A stretch of 64,000 nt of DNA from contig NZ_JAPVQY010000001.1 of NCBI RefSeq assembly GCF_027257875.1, forward strand, positions 372,001-436,000. The letters are read 5' to 3'. The stretch comes from Burkholderia sp. IMCC1007. GTDB taxonomy: Bacteria; Pseudomonadota; Gammaproteobacteria; Burkholderiales; Burkholderiaceae. Under the pieces are notes generated by a model that saw only the letters and a list, made by a program, of their open reading frames with translations, did not search any database and was not told where the DNA came from. Shown in pieces: positions 26,416-35,519 of this stretch (the stretch's first letter is position 1; the number at the start of each line of letters is the position of its first letter). Both the position numbers and the translations under genes were made by a program.

Positions 26416-26667
26416 ATGACCGTTCACGAAACCGGCCGCCGCGATGCCGTGTCGCCGGCCGCCGGATCATTTCGGCTCGCCACGTCGCGCCCGCCGTCCG
26501 AAGACAAGAAGACGGAGGAGCGCATCGACGAAGGGCTCGAAGAGACGTTTCCGGCCAGCGACCCGCCCGCCGTTGGCGGCGCGACCCGCATCGACCCCGC
26601 CAAACCGTCCGGCGAACGCAAACGTCGCGCGCCCGACGTCCCACCACCGCCCCGCGATCACGGCTGA
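26416..26667 (+). CDS. Conserved hypothetical small acidic/basic protein
   Basis: 83 residues, with AAAGGAGG 7 bases before the ATG. It contains a conserved-looking core, ERIDEGLEETFPASDPPAVG, a motif I recognise from small uncharacterised proteobacterial proteins often found in general stress clusters. It is flanked by disordered segments and a Pro/Arg tail. No enzyme motif. Confidence 0.75.
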   Translation: MTVHETGRRDAVSPAAGSFRLATSRPPSEDKKTEERIDEGLEETFPASDPPAVGGATRIDPAKPSGERKRRAPDVPPPPRDHG

Positions 26668-26733
26668 CGGCGGCATCCCGGCCTGCGGTGCGCGCCAGCG
26701 TGTCGCAAGGCCGGGCCAACCGGAGCGAAAGAC

Positions 26734-26853
26734 ATGAAACGCATGGAACGAGCATGGCATGAAGTCAGCGGCGCCGCGGGCGTCGCGGCGCTGGCCGCGA
26801 TCGAGAGCGCGCTGGTCCTCGCAATCGTCGTGATGACGGGCGTCGGCCACTGA
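26734..26853 (+). CDS. 39-residue single-span membrane peptide
   Basis: ATG 26734 with GGAG 8 bases upstream, stop TGA at 26853. A short basic/acidic N-terminus (MKRMERAWHEVSG) precedes one hydrophobic helix (about residues 14-37) interrupted by a Glu. It lies 66 bases after the preceding small gene, in the same direction. Function unknown. It is short enough to be missed by gene callers. Confidence 0.5.
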   Translation: MKRMERAWHEVSGAAGVAALAAIESALVLAIVVMTGVGH

Positions 26854-26960
26854 CGTCGCTCGCGGCCCGGCCGCGGTTCCGGCCGTGGAAGATGTACAAG
26901 CGCGCTGGCAAATTCCTCCGGAGCCCGGCCGCGCCGGCCCGGCGCGTGCCGGCCGGACGC

Positions 26961-26974
26961 GGCACGCATCGTGC
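26961..26974 (+). promoter_or_regulatory. Candidate sigma-54 promoter before the CBS gene
   Basis: GGCACGCATCGTGC: the -24 part is perfect, the -12 part is GTGC instead of TTGC; 33 bases upstream of ATG 27008. Confidence 0.35.
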
Positions 26975-27007
26975 TCCCGCATCGTCCCGCTTACGAAGGA
27001 GGCGTTC

Positions 27008-27439
27008 ATGTATCGCGTCAACGAGATCATGTCGCGCGACGTGGTGTGCGTCGCGCCCACCGACACGATTCGCCATGCGGCCGAATTGATGCAGCGCTTC
27101 GACATCGGTGTGCTGCCAGTTTGCGACGGCAACGAGCTCGTCGCGATCGTGACGGATCGCGACCTTGCGGTGCGCGCGCTGTCGCACGGCCATTCCCCGG
27201 ACACGCCGGTGACGGCGGTCGCATCCGCACCGGTGCAATGGTGCGTCGAGGACGACGGCGTCGGCGACGTGCAGCAGCGGATGGCCGACGTGCAGTTGCA
27301 CCGGATGCCGGTGCTCGACGGCAACAAGCGGCTCGTCGGCATCGTGTCGCTCGGCGACATCGCGACACGCGCGGGCGGCCCGGCACGCGACGAGCTGGCC
27401 AACACACTCGAGGACGTGTCATTGCCGCGGCGTCGCTGA
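27008..27439 (+). CDS. Paired CBS-domain protein
   Basis: 143 residues; GAAGGAGG precedes ATG 27008. Two CBS motifs fill the whole protein: MSRDVVCVAPTDTIRHAAELMQRFDIGVLPVCD..AIVTDRDLAVRAL and the second ending HRMPVLDGNKRLVGIVSLGDIA. Such stand-alone Bateman modules bind adenine nucleotides and sense energy state. The TDRD and SLGD turns of both modules are intact. It lies within the stress cluster and is probably co-expressed with the PRC-barrel gene 66 bases downstream. Confidence 0.9.
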   Translation: MYRVNEIMSRDVVCVAPTDTIRHAAELMQRFDIGVLPVCDGNELVAIVTDRDLAVRALSHGHSPDTPVTAVASAPVQWCVEDDGVGDVQQRMADVQLHRMPVLDGNKRLVGIVSLGDIATRAGGPARDELANTLEDVSLPRRR

Positions 27440-27505
27440 GCGGCGCCCTTTCACCCGTGCGGCGCCCCGGCGCAAGCCCGGCGCCCGTTCGACCTGGAGA
27501 CTGCG

Positions 27506-28006
27506 ATGACAACGGACAGAGCGTCGCGCGCACCCGCGCGCATCGTCGGCAACGGCGGCCATTCGGCCGGCGGGCCCGGCCCGGACGTGATGGCTGCCGG
27601 CACGCTGAAAGACGACCATGTACTGACGATGGACGGCGACGACATCGGCAAGGTCACGCACATCATGCTCGACGTCCGCTCGGGTCGGATCGCGTATGCG
27701 GTCGTGTCGTCGGGCGGCTTTCTCGGGATCGGCGACAAATTGCTCGCGGTGCCGTGGAACGTGCTCACGCTCGACACGGAACGTCGGTGCTTCGTGCTGC
27801 CGCTGCCGACCGAACGGGTGCGCGAGGCGCCCGGCTTCGACCAGGGCAACTGGCCGACGATGGCCGACCCCGTATGGGGCGAAGCGCTGCACGCGTATTA
27901 CGGCTCGGCGCCTTACTGGCTGATCGAGGAAGGCGAAACGGCACTGGACGCGCCGCCGTACGAAGCGTCACCGGGCGGCCCGGAAAGCGATACGCGGCGG
28001 CCCTGA
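27506..28006 (+). CDS. PRC-barrel domain protein
   Basis: 166 residues. GGAG lies 8 bases upstream of ATG 27506. The PRC-barrel is at about residues 30-100 (DDIGKVTHIMLDVRSGRIAYAVVSSGGFLGIGDKLLAVPWNVLTLD). The C-terminal 65 residues are a hydrophilic extension with an aromatic patch (HAYYGSAPYWL). PRC-barrels mediate RNA or protein contacts (RimM, photosynthetic H subunit). In this setting they are general-stress proteins of unknown mechanism. Confidence 0.88.
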   Translation: MTTDRASRAPARIVGNGGHSAGGPGPDVMAAGTLKDDHVLTMDGDDIGKVTHIMLDVRSGRIAYAVVSSGGFLGIGDKLLAVPWNVLTLDTERRCFVLPLPTERVREAPGFDQGNWPTMADPVWGEALHAYYGSAPYWLIEEGETALDAPPYEASPGGPESDTRRP

Positions 28007-28043
28007 CATATCACGCAGCGTCTCGTGCTGCGCCGTACGGCCC

Positions 28044-28754
28044 TTAGTGCGCGGCGGCAACCGTCTGCGCGAGTTGCCTGGCGGCTGTCAGGTGCGCCTT
28101 CAGCATCGGCAGCGTGTCGGCAGCGAACGCGCGAAGCTGCCGGTCGTGGCCGTTGTGCGCTTCCGCCTCGTAGAGCCGAACGATTTCCTCGTGCGCATGC
28201 GGCCCCGCCAGTTCGACGTATGCCGTGTCGAATGCCCGGCCCTGCTTGCTTCGCAGCGCGTTCACCGCGGGATCGACGAGCATCCGCGCCTGTACGGGCA
28301 CGCCCTTTTGCGCGCCGAGCCGGCTCAATGTGCCCGCGATGCGGCCGTGATCGTCGAGCATCCGGCGCGCGAATGCCTTGACGTCCGGGTTCGACGACCG
28401 GTCGAGCGCCAGCTGGCCCGCCTGCAACTGCGTCCTGCCGACGATGCTCGCCTTGTCCACGAATTCGGCGTCGATGCCGGTCGGACGCCGTGTCATGTCG
28501 GCCTCGTCGGCGGTCTCGCCGGGGCGCACGACGCCCGGCGCGACCTGCACCGACGACGCGCTCGCCGGCTGCGCCCACACGGGCGCCGCCGCCAGCGCGC
28601 AACACGCCGCGAGCGCGCCCGACACCAGCCTGCGCGCTGTACCCACGCGCCGCATGAACCGGGATCCGGTCCGGCGCTTGCCGTCGGGTTTGATCCCGAG
28701 CGCCGGCTGCGCCGAAGGCCCGGGCCGGTCGAACGTTGCAGACGCGCGCGTCAT
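28044..28754 (-). CDS. DUF4142 periplasmic protein
   Basis: Ferritin-like helical DUF4142 domain: DAEFVDKASIVGRTQLQAGQLALDRSSNPDVKAFARRMLDDHGRIAGTL, then helices to the C-terminus. Start 28754 overlaps the stop of the preceding gene (ATGA); an alternative ATG at 28655 begins exactly at a strong signal peptide (MRRVGTARRLVSGALAACCALAAAPVWAQ) and would give 203 residues. Because the signal peptide is so typical, either the shorter form is used or the extra 33 residues form an unusual leader. Function of the family is unknown; members are exported and often stress-linked. Confidence 0.85.
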   Translation of the reverse strand: MTRASATFDRPGPSAQPALGIKPDGKRRTGSRFMRRVGTARRLVSGALAACCALAAAPVWAQPASASSVQVAPGVVRPGETADEADMTRRPTGIDAEFVDKASIVGRTQLQAGQLALDRSSNPDVKAFARRMLDDHGRIAGTLSRLGAQKGVPVQARMLVDPAVNALRSKQGRAFDTAYVELAGPHAHEEIVRLYEAEAHNGHDRQLRAFAADTLPMLKAHLTAARQLAQTVAAAH

Positions 28755-29296
28755 GCGGGGCGATGCTCGGACGTGAAGAAATCGGTCCACGCGCCGTTTT
28801 GCCATGCGCCTTCGACGCGCTCGATCGACAGCGCGCCGCACGCGAGCAGCGTGCGCTCCGCAAACGTCGCCGTGCGTCGCGTGACGTGCGCGGCCAGCAC
28901 GACGCCGTTCTCGCATTGCTTCAGCGCACCATGGCCTTCCGGCGCATCGCCCTTCATCTTGCCGAGCGCACCGCACAACGCGCCGACGTAACCGCCGACC
29001 AGCGGCACGCCGATCCACGCGAGCGGCGAATGGAGCCCGGCGAGATACAGCAGCGCTGCGCCCACCAGCCCGACGATCGCGCCGATGGCCACGCCCTCCA
29101 GCGCGCCGATCCCGCCCGGGCGCGCTGCGGAATCCGCGTAGACGTCGCCGCCGAGCCAGAACAGCGCATGCTGCCCCGGCGGATTGAGAAAGAAGACCTT
29201 CACGTCGTCCCGATGCACGGCGTGGCCGCGCAATTGTTCCGCGCAGCGCTCCGCCCGCTCGAGCGTCGAGAAACGGCCCGCGATGATGGTGTCCAT
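28751..29296 (-). CDS. Putative membrane protein with glycine-rich helix pair
   Basis: 181 residues; AGGAGG is 7 bases before ATG 29296. The N-terminal about 50 residues form a ferredoxin-like alpha/beta unit (IIAGRFSTLERAERCAEQLRGHAVHRDDVKVFFL). Two glycine-rich hydrophobic segments follow (about residues 70-95 and 98-115), and a soluble C-terminal part ends in ALSIERVEGAWQNGAWTDF. The layout is like other inner-membrane stress proteins with glycine zippers. No catalytic motif. It is translationally coupled to the DUF4142 gene. Confidence 0.75.
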   Translation of the reverse strand: MDTIIAGRFSTLERAERCAEQLRGHAVHRDDVKVFFLNPPGQHALFWLGGDVYADSAARPGGIGALEGVAIGAIVGLVGAALLYLAGLHSPLAWIGVPLVGGYVGALCGALGKMKGDAPEGHGALKQCENGVVLAAHVTRRTATFAERTLLACGALSIERVEGAWQNGAWTDFFTSEHRPA

Positions 29297-29377
29297 GTCG
29301 AACCCTCCTGCTGGTGCCGCGCAGGGCCGCAACGCGCGCGACGCCCGATCGGCCCCGCCGCTTGCCCGCGCATCACG

Positions 29378-29691
29378 TTACTTCCGGCGAATCTGCAACC
29401 TGTCGCGCAGGCCGCGCACGCCGTCGACGTCGTGCACGCCCCGGACCGCGGTCGCCTGTAGCGGCTCATCGGGCATCGGCCCGTCAGCTCGGCTACGCGG
29501 CCGTGAACCGGCACGTCGATGTCGTCGGACGCCAGCCTCCGCTCGGCGACGAGCGCGGCCCGGATACGGGACACGAGGGTCGCATCGCGCAGCTCGCTGC
29601 CGACGGCCGACGCCTGGCTCGCGAGCTTCGCCCGAACGCTTGCGTCCGCCGACGCGCAGCGACGCATCGCGATCCATGCACACGACAGCAT
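29378..29691 (-). pseudogene. BON-domain protein, frameshifted
   Basis: From ATG 29691 the frame encodes the first half of a BON domain: ELRDATLVSRIRAALVAERRLASDDIDVPVHGRVAELTG. At a GGG run (29480-29482) the frame changes, and the second half continues one register over as PDEPLQATAVRGVHDVDGVRGLRDRLQIRRK, ending with TAA at 29378. Adding one G restores a normal BON protein of about 104 residues. So this is either an inactivating single-base deletion or a sequence error. BON proteins bind phospholipid and protect the envelope under osmotic stress. Confidence 0.75.
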
Positions 29692-29824
29692 AAGTATGCT
29701 CGCGATCTGCGCGACCGGCGGTATGCACGGGATGCGTTCCGGCGCCTCGGGGGACGCCCTCGCGCAGCGGGTCTTCCGATCCTTTCATCGCGCCTCCTGC
29801 GGGGGAGCGGATCGAGCCCGTGCG

Positions 29825-31810
29825 TCAGCGCCGCGATCCGCTTCCGCCCTTCCGGTCGCCGGCCGATATGTCGACGATCACGCTCGCCAGCGTCGGCATG
29901 TCGACCGGTTTGCACACATATGCATCGAAGCCGGCGGCCATCACGCGACTGCGGTCCATGCTGCCCGCATGCGCGGTCACGGCGACGACCGGCAGGCGTG
30001 CGCCGCCGTCCGGCAGATGCCGGATATGGTCGACCAGCCAGAAGCCGTCGCCGTCCGGCATCGCGAGATCGGACAGCACGACGCTCGGGCGCTGCTGCGC
30101 GACGGCGTCGAGCGCATCGTGTCCCGATTGCGCGGTCGACACTTCAGCGCCCAGCGTTTCGAGCGCCGCGGCGAGGCTCGCGCGCGTCGTCGCGTCGTCG
30201 TCGACCACGAGCACGCGCTGGCCGTCGAGCGCGACCGCCGTCGATGCGCCGCCCGACCGCATCGGGTGGCCGAACGACTCGTCGCCGCCCGGGTCGACCG
30301 GCAGCATGACCGTGACCGTCGTGCCGCGCCCGGCGCCCTCGCTCGTTGCCGCGACTTCGCCGCCGTGCAGGCGCGCGATGTTGCGCACGATCGACAGCCC
30401 GAGCCCGAGCCCGCGCTTGGGCGACGCCGACGCGCCTTCGGGCCGGTTGAACGTATCGAACAGATGGGGCAGGCGCTCCGCGGAAATGCCTTGCCCCGTA
30501 TCGGTGACCGACAGCCGGACGCGCGCGCCCGCGCGCGTCAGCGAGATCTTCACGTGTCCGCCCGGCGGCGTGAACTTGAACGCGTTCGACAGCAGGTTGG
30601 ACAGCACCTGGCGCAGGCGCTCGCCGTCGGCAGAGATCACGCAGTTCGCCATCGTGCATTCGGTCGTCAACTGGAGCCCGCTCGCCTCGGCACTCGCGCC
30701 GAGTTCGTGCGCCGTTTCTCGCACGATGCGCACGAGGTCGACCGGCACGCGCTCGAGGTGCGTGCGGCCGGTCGCGAGCGACGACGCGTCGAGCAGGTTG
30801 CCGACCATGTGCGACAGCGATCGCGCGCTACGGTCGATTGCGTCGATCGCCTGGTGTGCGAAGCCCTGACCGTCGACGCTGCGCAGCACCTCGACCCAGC
30901 CGTAGATCACGTTCAGCGGCGTGCGCAATTCGTGGGACACGGTGGCCAGCAACTCGTCCTTCATCCGGTTCGACTCGTCGGCCTGCACGCGCGCGTCGCG
31001 CGCGCCGCGCAACGAGCGCACGTGGCGCCGCTCTTCGAGGCGACGCTCGCCCGCCTCGCGCAGCGTCATCGACAAACCGGTGCAGTTGCCCTGTGCGTCG
31101 ACGATTGGCGATGCCGCGACGGTCGCGCGAAAGCGGCCGCCGTCGCGGCGCAAACACAGAATGTCGAGCGGGCCGGAAGGCGCGCGCGTGTTCGCGAACG
31201 ACGCCGGGACGGGATGCCGGCGTAGCCAGCGCGGCGCGATCAGGCTTGTCACGTCCTGTCCGATCACGGTCGCGGCATCCATGCCGAAGATGCGCCGGGC
31301 GGCCGGGTTCCAGCTCGTGATCCGCCGGCCGGCATCGACGCCGACGATCGCGTCGGGCGATGCATCGACCACGCGACGCAGCAGGTTGTCGTCGAGCGAG
31401 CGCGTGGCGGGAGCCGGTTCGCGGCGCGGCATCGGCGCGGCGTCCTGGGCGGCATCGGCCGCACCGCGCAGGCGGTCGCTCGCGAGCAGCGGCTTCACGG
31501 CCATCACGAGCATGCACTCGACGAAACTGATTGCGATGAACGCGCCAGCCTGCGCGAGCAGCGTGGCCATCGGCGCGCCCGGCCACCACACCACGGCGAG
31601 CACGGCCACGCTGGCAGCCGTCGCGGCCAGCCCGCCGGCGAATGACGTCAGCCAGGCGGCGGCTGCGACACCGGCATAGAAAGGCAGCGGTGCAAACGGT
31701 TCATGCACGCCGACGACGCGAATCGCCCACGCCTGGAGCGCGGACGCCACCCCGACAGCCAGCACGACCCATACACCCTGCCGCAACAGTTCACGGGTAA
31801 AGGTCCTCAT
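29825..31810 (-). CDS. Hybrid sensor histidine kinase with PAS and receiver domains
   Basis: 661 residues. The N-terminal hydrophobic region (about residues 12-108) has four membrane segments and almost no periplasmic loops. A PAS domain spans about 142-255 (VDASPDAIVGVDAGRRITSWNPAARRIFGM). The HisKA phospho-acceptor is H293 in SHELRTPLN. The ATPase domain has NLLSNAFKFTPP, DTGQGIS and GLGLGLSI. The C-terminal receiver phospho-acceptor is D581 in VVLSDLAMPDGDG. There is no DNA-binding output. It is divergent from the sigma-54 activator, across a gap with a large hairpin. Confidence 0.92.
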   Translation of the reverse strand: MRTFTRELLRQGVWVVLAVGVASALQAWAIRVVGVHEPFAPLPFYAGVAAAAWLTSFAGGLAATAASVAVLAVVWWPGAPMATLLAQAGAFIAISFVECMLVMAVKPLLASDRLRGAADAAQDAAPMPRREPAPATRSLDDNLLRRVVDASPDAIVGVDAGRRITSWNPAARRIFGMDAATVIGQDVTSLIAPRWLRRHPVPASFANTRAPSGPLDILCLRRDGGRFRATVAASPIVDAQGNCTGLSMTLREAGERRLEERRHVRSLRGARDARVQADESNRMKDELLATVSHELRTPLNVIYGWVEVLRSVDGQGFAHQAIDAIDRSARSLSHMVGNLLDASSLATGRTHLERVPVDLVRIVRETAHELGASAEASGLQLTTECTMANCVISADGERLRQVLSNLLSNAFKFTPPGGHVKISLTRAGARVRLSVTDTGQGISAERLPHLFDTFNRPEGASASPKRGLGLGLSIVRNIARLHGGEVAATSEGAGRGTTVTVMLPVDPGGDESFGHPMRSGGASTAVALDGQRVLVVDDDATTRASLAAALETLGAEVSTAQSGHDALDAVAQQRPSVVLSDLAMPDGDGFWLVDHIRHLPDGGARLPVVAVTAHAGSMDRSRVMAAGFDAYVCKPVDMPTLASVIVDISAGDRKGGSGSRR

Positions 31811-31911
31811 CGTTTCCTTGCATCACGCCGGCAACCGTGATGCGACGGCACACCGCCTCGGCGGTCCGGCAAGCCGTCGAGCGTGCCGAGCGAGCTTTCA
31901 ATGCGCCGCAA

Positions 31912-31961
31912 CGACCGTACCTGCGGCCGGCACGTTCGCTGCCGTGCCGCAGGTACGGTCG
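31912..31961. repeat. Large inverted repeat between kinase and sigma-54 activator genes
   Basis: Left arm 31912-31934 and right arm 31943-31961 share 19 paired bases (CGACCGTACCTGCGGC with its complement, plus CACG/CGTG) with a two-base bulge and an 8-base loop. It sits in the 354-base divergent intergenic region (31811-32164) about 100 bases from the kinase start. No T-tract follows on either strand, so an operator or RNA structure is more likely than a terminator. Confidence 0.7.
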
Positions 31962-32164
31962 GCGTCGGAACATGGCCGGGGTACCGATCGGTCAAGCGCG
32001 CATATGCGCGCATGCAATTGCAGTCGCTTTCGATTTTTCATTGAAGCGTCGTAAAAAATGCACTCATCGGCGACCCGCCGGCCGCGATCGCCTATTTCTT
32101 GCGGCATCGGCGCGCGCATTGGAATTTTCTATATTGAGGCACCTTCCGGTCCGTTGCGCTGTCG

Positions 32165-33202
32165 ATGATAAATATTGCAACGAAGGAACCGTGCGGTGCC
32201 GATTTTCAAACCGGCCCGCCTGAACCCATGGCTGAATCCGCGAACCGTTCGAAACAGCGCGCCGACCCACGCCGGCTGTCGGGCCGCTCCGCCGCGATGC
32301 GCACGTTGCTCGGCCGTATCGAGAAAATCGCGCCGACTCGCGCGAGCGTGATGATTGCCGGCGAAAGCGGGGTCGGGAAGGATATCGTCGCGCGCCGGCT
32401 GCACGACCTCAGCACGCGTCGCGACGGGCCGTTCGTGCCCGTCAACTGCGGCGCGATTCCGGCCGATATCGCCGAGGCGCAATTGTTCGGCCATGAGAAA
32501 GGCAGCTTCACCGGCGCGGTCGCGCAGCGCGAAGGATTCTTCGAAGCCGCGTGCGGCGGCACGCTGCTGCTCGACGAGATCGCGGAAATGCCCGCAGCGT
32601 TGCAGGTGAAGCTGCTGCGGGCGCTCGAATCGAACACGATCGTGCGGGTGGGCGGCACCGAATCGATTCCGCTCGACGTGCGGATCCTGTCCGCGACGCG
32701 TCACAATCCGGCCGAAGCCGTGCGCGACGGGCGGCTGCGCGAGGACCTGTTCTACCGCCTCGCCGCATTCGCGTTGTATGTGCCGCCGCTGCGCCAGCGG
32801 GACGGCGACGTCGAGACGATCGCGCACGAATTCGTCGATGCGCTCAACGCGCGGCACCGTTCGCACAAGCGGTTGACCGATGCGGCGATCGCCGCGCTGC
32901 GCGCGTATTCGTGGCCCGGCAACGTGCGCGAGCTGCACAACACGATCGAGCGCGCGTACATCCTGGCCGACGACGGGATCGACATCACGCTGCCGAAGCC
33001 GTCGATGCTACCCGACCTCACGTCGGACGATGCCATGGCGCTGCCGCTCGGTGCGACGCTGCACCATGTGCAGCAGCGCTTCATCGCGGCGACGCTCAAT
33101 CACTTCGACGGCAACAAGCCGCAAGCCGCGAAAGCGCTCGGCATCAGCCTGAAGACGCTCTACAACCGTCTCGCGCTGATGCGCGACGACGCCAACACGT
33201 GA
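32165..33202 (+). CDS. Sigma-54-dependent transcriptional activator without receiver domain
   Basis: 345 residues from ATG 32165; ATG 32228 (324 residues) is an alternative and neither has a good ribosome site. The AAA+ core is complete: Walker A GESGVGKD, the sigma-54 contact loop as GSFTGA (Ser variant of GAFTGA), LLLDEIAEMP as Walker B and the arginine finger region REDLFYRL. The C-terminal Fis helix-turn-helix is LNHFDGNKPQAAKALGISLKTLYNRLALM. No N-terminal sensor is present, as in PspF or HrpR-type activators. Candidate -24/-12 promoters lie 6 kb away in the stress cluster. Confidence 0.92.
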   Translation: MINIATKEPCGADFQTGPPEPMAESANRSKQRADPRRLSGRSAAMRTLLGRIEKIAPTRASVMIAGESGVGKDIVARRLHDLSTRRDGPFVPVNCGAIPADIAEAQLFGHEKGSFTGAVAQREGFFEAACGGTLLLDEIAEMPAALQVKLLRALESNTIVRVGGTESIPLDVRILSATRHNPAEAVRDGRLREDLFYRLAAFALYVPPLRQRDGDVETIAHEFVDALNARHRSHKRLTDAAIAALRAYSWPGNVRELHNTIERAYILADDGIDITLPKPSMLPDLTSDDAMALPLGATLHHVQQRFIAATLNHFDGNKPQAAKALGISLKTLYNRLALMRDDANT

Positions 33203-33271
33203 CGGCGGGCGCCGTCACGCGCATCGCGGGCACACGGACCGGCAATTGCCGATCGCGCCGCCCGGCTCGGG

Positions 33272-35071
33272 TCATGCGACCTTGAACTGCCCGACCGTCG
33301 ACGCGAGCGCGTTCGCCTGCGTCTGCAGCGCGGTCGCGGCCGCGGTCGACTGTTCGACGAGCGCCGCATTCTGCTGCACCATTTCGTCGAGCTGCGTGAC
33401 CGCGCGATTCACTTCCTGAATCCCGCGCGTCTGTTCGTTCGCCGCATGCGTGATCTCGGAGATGATCGTCGTCACGTTCGTCACGTTCGACACGATCTCG
33501 CGCATCGTGTCGCCGGCCTGGCGCACCTGCCCCGACCCGGCCGACACGCTCGCGACCGTCGATTCGACCAGCACCTTGACCTCGCGCGCGGCCTGCGCGC
33601 TGCGCTGCGCGAGGCTGCGCACTTCCTGCGCGACCACCGCGAACCCGCGGCCCTGCTCGCCCGCGCGTGCCGCTTCGACTGCCGCGTTCAACGCGAGGAT
33701 GTTGGTCTGGAACGCGATCCCGTCGATCACGCCGATAATGTCGCCGATCCGGCCCGACGCTTCCTCGATCTTCTCCATCGTCGCGACGACGTCCGACACG
33801 ACCACGCCGCCGTGCGACGCGATCCGCGACGCAGCGGCCGCGCGTTCGTCGGCCTGGCCCGCGGCGGCTGCCGACTGGCCGACCGTCGCGGTGATTTCCT
33901 CCATCGACGCGGCCGTTTCCTCCAGGCTCGCCGCCGCCGATTCGGTGCGCGACGACAGATCCTGGTTGCCGGCGGCGATTTCGTTCGCGGCCGTTCGCAC
34001 CGACTCGCTCGCATCGCGAATCTGGCGCATCACGTCGTTCAGCTTGTCGACGAAACTGTTGAACGAGCGCGCGATGTCGGCCACCTCGTCGCGACCTTCG
34101 GCCGGCAGGCGCTGCGTGAGGTCGCCCGCGCCCGAGCCGATCGACGCCATCGCCTGACGCACCTGCGACAGGCGGCGGAACGCGGTCGTGGTGATCGCGC
34201 CGACGATCAGCGACGCGACGCCGACGATCACCACCAGCGTGATCAGCGACGCGGTCAGCAGCGAGCGCATCCCGGCCGTCGCTTCGGATTTGTCCAGCAG
34301 CACCAGCGCATACCAGTCGGTGCCCGGTACGGCCTGCGCGCGCACCAGCTTCGCGTCGCCGCCGACGTGCACGTCGACCGGCGCGCTTGCGCCGGCGAGC
34401 GACGCCGCGCTGATCGCGCCGAGATCGGGCGACACGTCGGCAACCGGCTTCAGCGTGAGCTTCGCGTCGGGATGCGCGACGATGTGGCCGGCGCTGTCGA
34501 TCAACATCCCGAAGCTCGCGGGCGTCGGGCGGATCGACTTCACGTTCGCGATCACGCTGTCCATCGCGACGTCGGCCGCGACGACGCCCTTCAGCCCGCC
34601 GTCGCGCAGGATCGGCACCGCGAACGTGACGACCAGGTTGCCGGTGCCGGCGTCGATGTACGGCGGCGTGACGACCGGCTTGCCGGCCTGCGCGGCCTGC
34701 TTGTACCACGGACGGCTGGTCGGATCGTAGTCGGACCCGATGCCGGTCGGGTCGGAGAAATGGAACGCCTTGTCCGCGTAGCCGACGTAGACGTTCGTGA
34801 AGCCGCCCGCCGCGGCCATCTGCTTGAATACGGGCACCGGATCGGGCGACAGCGCCGCGTCCTGCAGCGACGCGATCATCTGGCTGCGGGTCGCGACCCA
34901 GTCGCCGATGCCGACCACGTGGCCGCTGGCGACGGACGTGAGGTTGCGGTCGATCGCGTCGTCGTTGTACGAGCGTGCGATGAAGTAATTGATCAGCGTG
35001 GTGGCGACGAGCGCGAATACGACGATGGCAACGCACGCGGCGAGAATACGGGTCCGGATGGACGAGAACAT
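33272..35071 (-). CDS. Methyl-accepting chemotaxis protein with Cache sensor
   Basis: 599 residues from ATG 35071; the longer upstream frame has no support. A first membrane helix (about 9-32) and a second (about 282-305) frame a periplasmic dCache-type domain ([39 protein letters not shown]). A HAMP domain follows, then a long coiled-coil signalling domain with the hairpin [47 protein letters not shown]. It senses a small ligand, perhaps amino acid or carboxylate by family analogy, and drives the flagellar motor through CheA/CheW. No C-terminal CheR pentapeptide is visible (ends GQFKVA). Confidence 0.93.
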   Translation of the reverse strand: MFSSIRTRILAACVAIVVFALVATTLINYFIARSYNDDAIDRNLTSVASGHVVGIGDWVATRSQMIASLQDAALSPDPVPVFKQMAAAGGFTNVYVGYADKAFHFSDPTGIGSDYDPTSRPWYKQAAQAGKPVVTPPYIDAGTGNLVVTFAVPILRDGGLKGVVAADVAMDSVIANVKSIRPTPASFGMLIDSAGHIVAHPDAKLTLKPVADVSPDLGAISAASLAGASAPVDVHVGGDAKLVRAQAVPGTDWYALVLLDKSEATAGMRSLLTASLITLVVIVGVASLIVGAITTTAFRRLSQVRQAMASIGSGAGDLTQRLPAEGRDEVADIARSFNSFVDKLNDVMRQIRDASESVRTAANEIAAGNQDLSSRTESAAASLEETAASMEEITATVGQSAAAAGQADERAAAASRIASHGGVVVSDVVATMEKIEEASGRIGDIIGVIDGIAFQTNILALNAAVEAARAGEQGRGFAVVAQEVRSLAQRSAQAAREVKVLVESTVASVSAGSGQVRQAGDTMREIVSNVTNVTTIISEITHAANEQTRGIQEVNRAVTQLDEMVQQNAALVEQSTAAATALQTQANALASTVGQFKVA

Positions 35072-35264
35072 GGCAACGACTCGGTAAGGGAGCGCGAACG
35101 CCCGGTGGACGAATTCACCGGGTATACGGCATTCGCGCCGCTTACTTGAGGCCGTCGTGACAATTCGGCGAATCGTCTGACGAAACTCGCGGATAGTCGC
35201 AAGCCCGCTGTCAGGACCATCGAGCGGACGCCGCGGCGGGCAGACGGGCCCGCCGCGACGTCTT

Positions 35265-35519
35265 TCACAGACGGCGACTCGTCGCCTGATCCGGTTCCCG
35301 TTGCGGCGTACCGGCCGACGTGTCGCGTTCGAGTTCGGCCTGCCTGCGCATCCGTTCGCGCAGGTGACGAATCGCGAACACGTGGATGTAGTCGTGCACA
35401 CGTGCGTCGGACGACAGCGCCCGTACTTCTTCGTCGAGCATCGTACGCAACTGGTCGGGGCCGATTGCGCGCCGTTCGGCGACTTCCTTGAGTGATTCGA
35501 GCAACTTGTCCTGTGACAT
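35265..35519 (-). CDS. DUF3562-like small protein
   Basis: 84 residues from ATG 35519, with AGGAG about 8 bases upstream. Helical, with [45 protein letters not shown], which resembles the DUF3562 family common in Burkholderia. The C-terminus is disordered (Thr/Gln/Glu/Arg-rich). Function unknown; relatives are often next to stress genes. Confidence 0.7.
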   Translation of the reverse strand: MSQDKLLESLKEVAERRAIGPDQLRTMLDEEVRALSSDARVHDYIHVFAIRHLRERMRRQAELERDTSAGTPQREPDQATSRRL

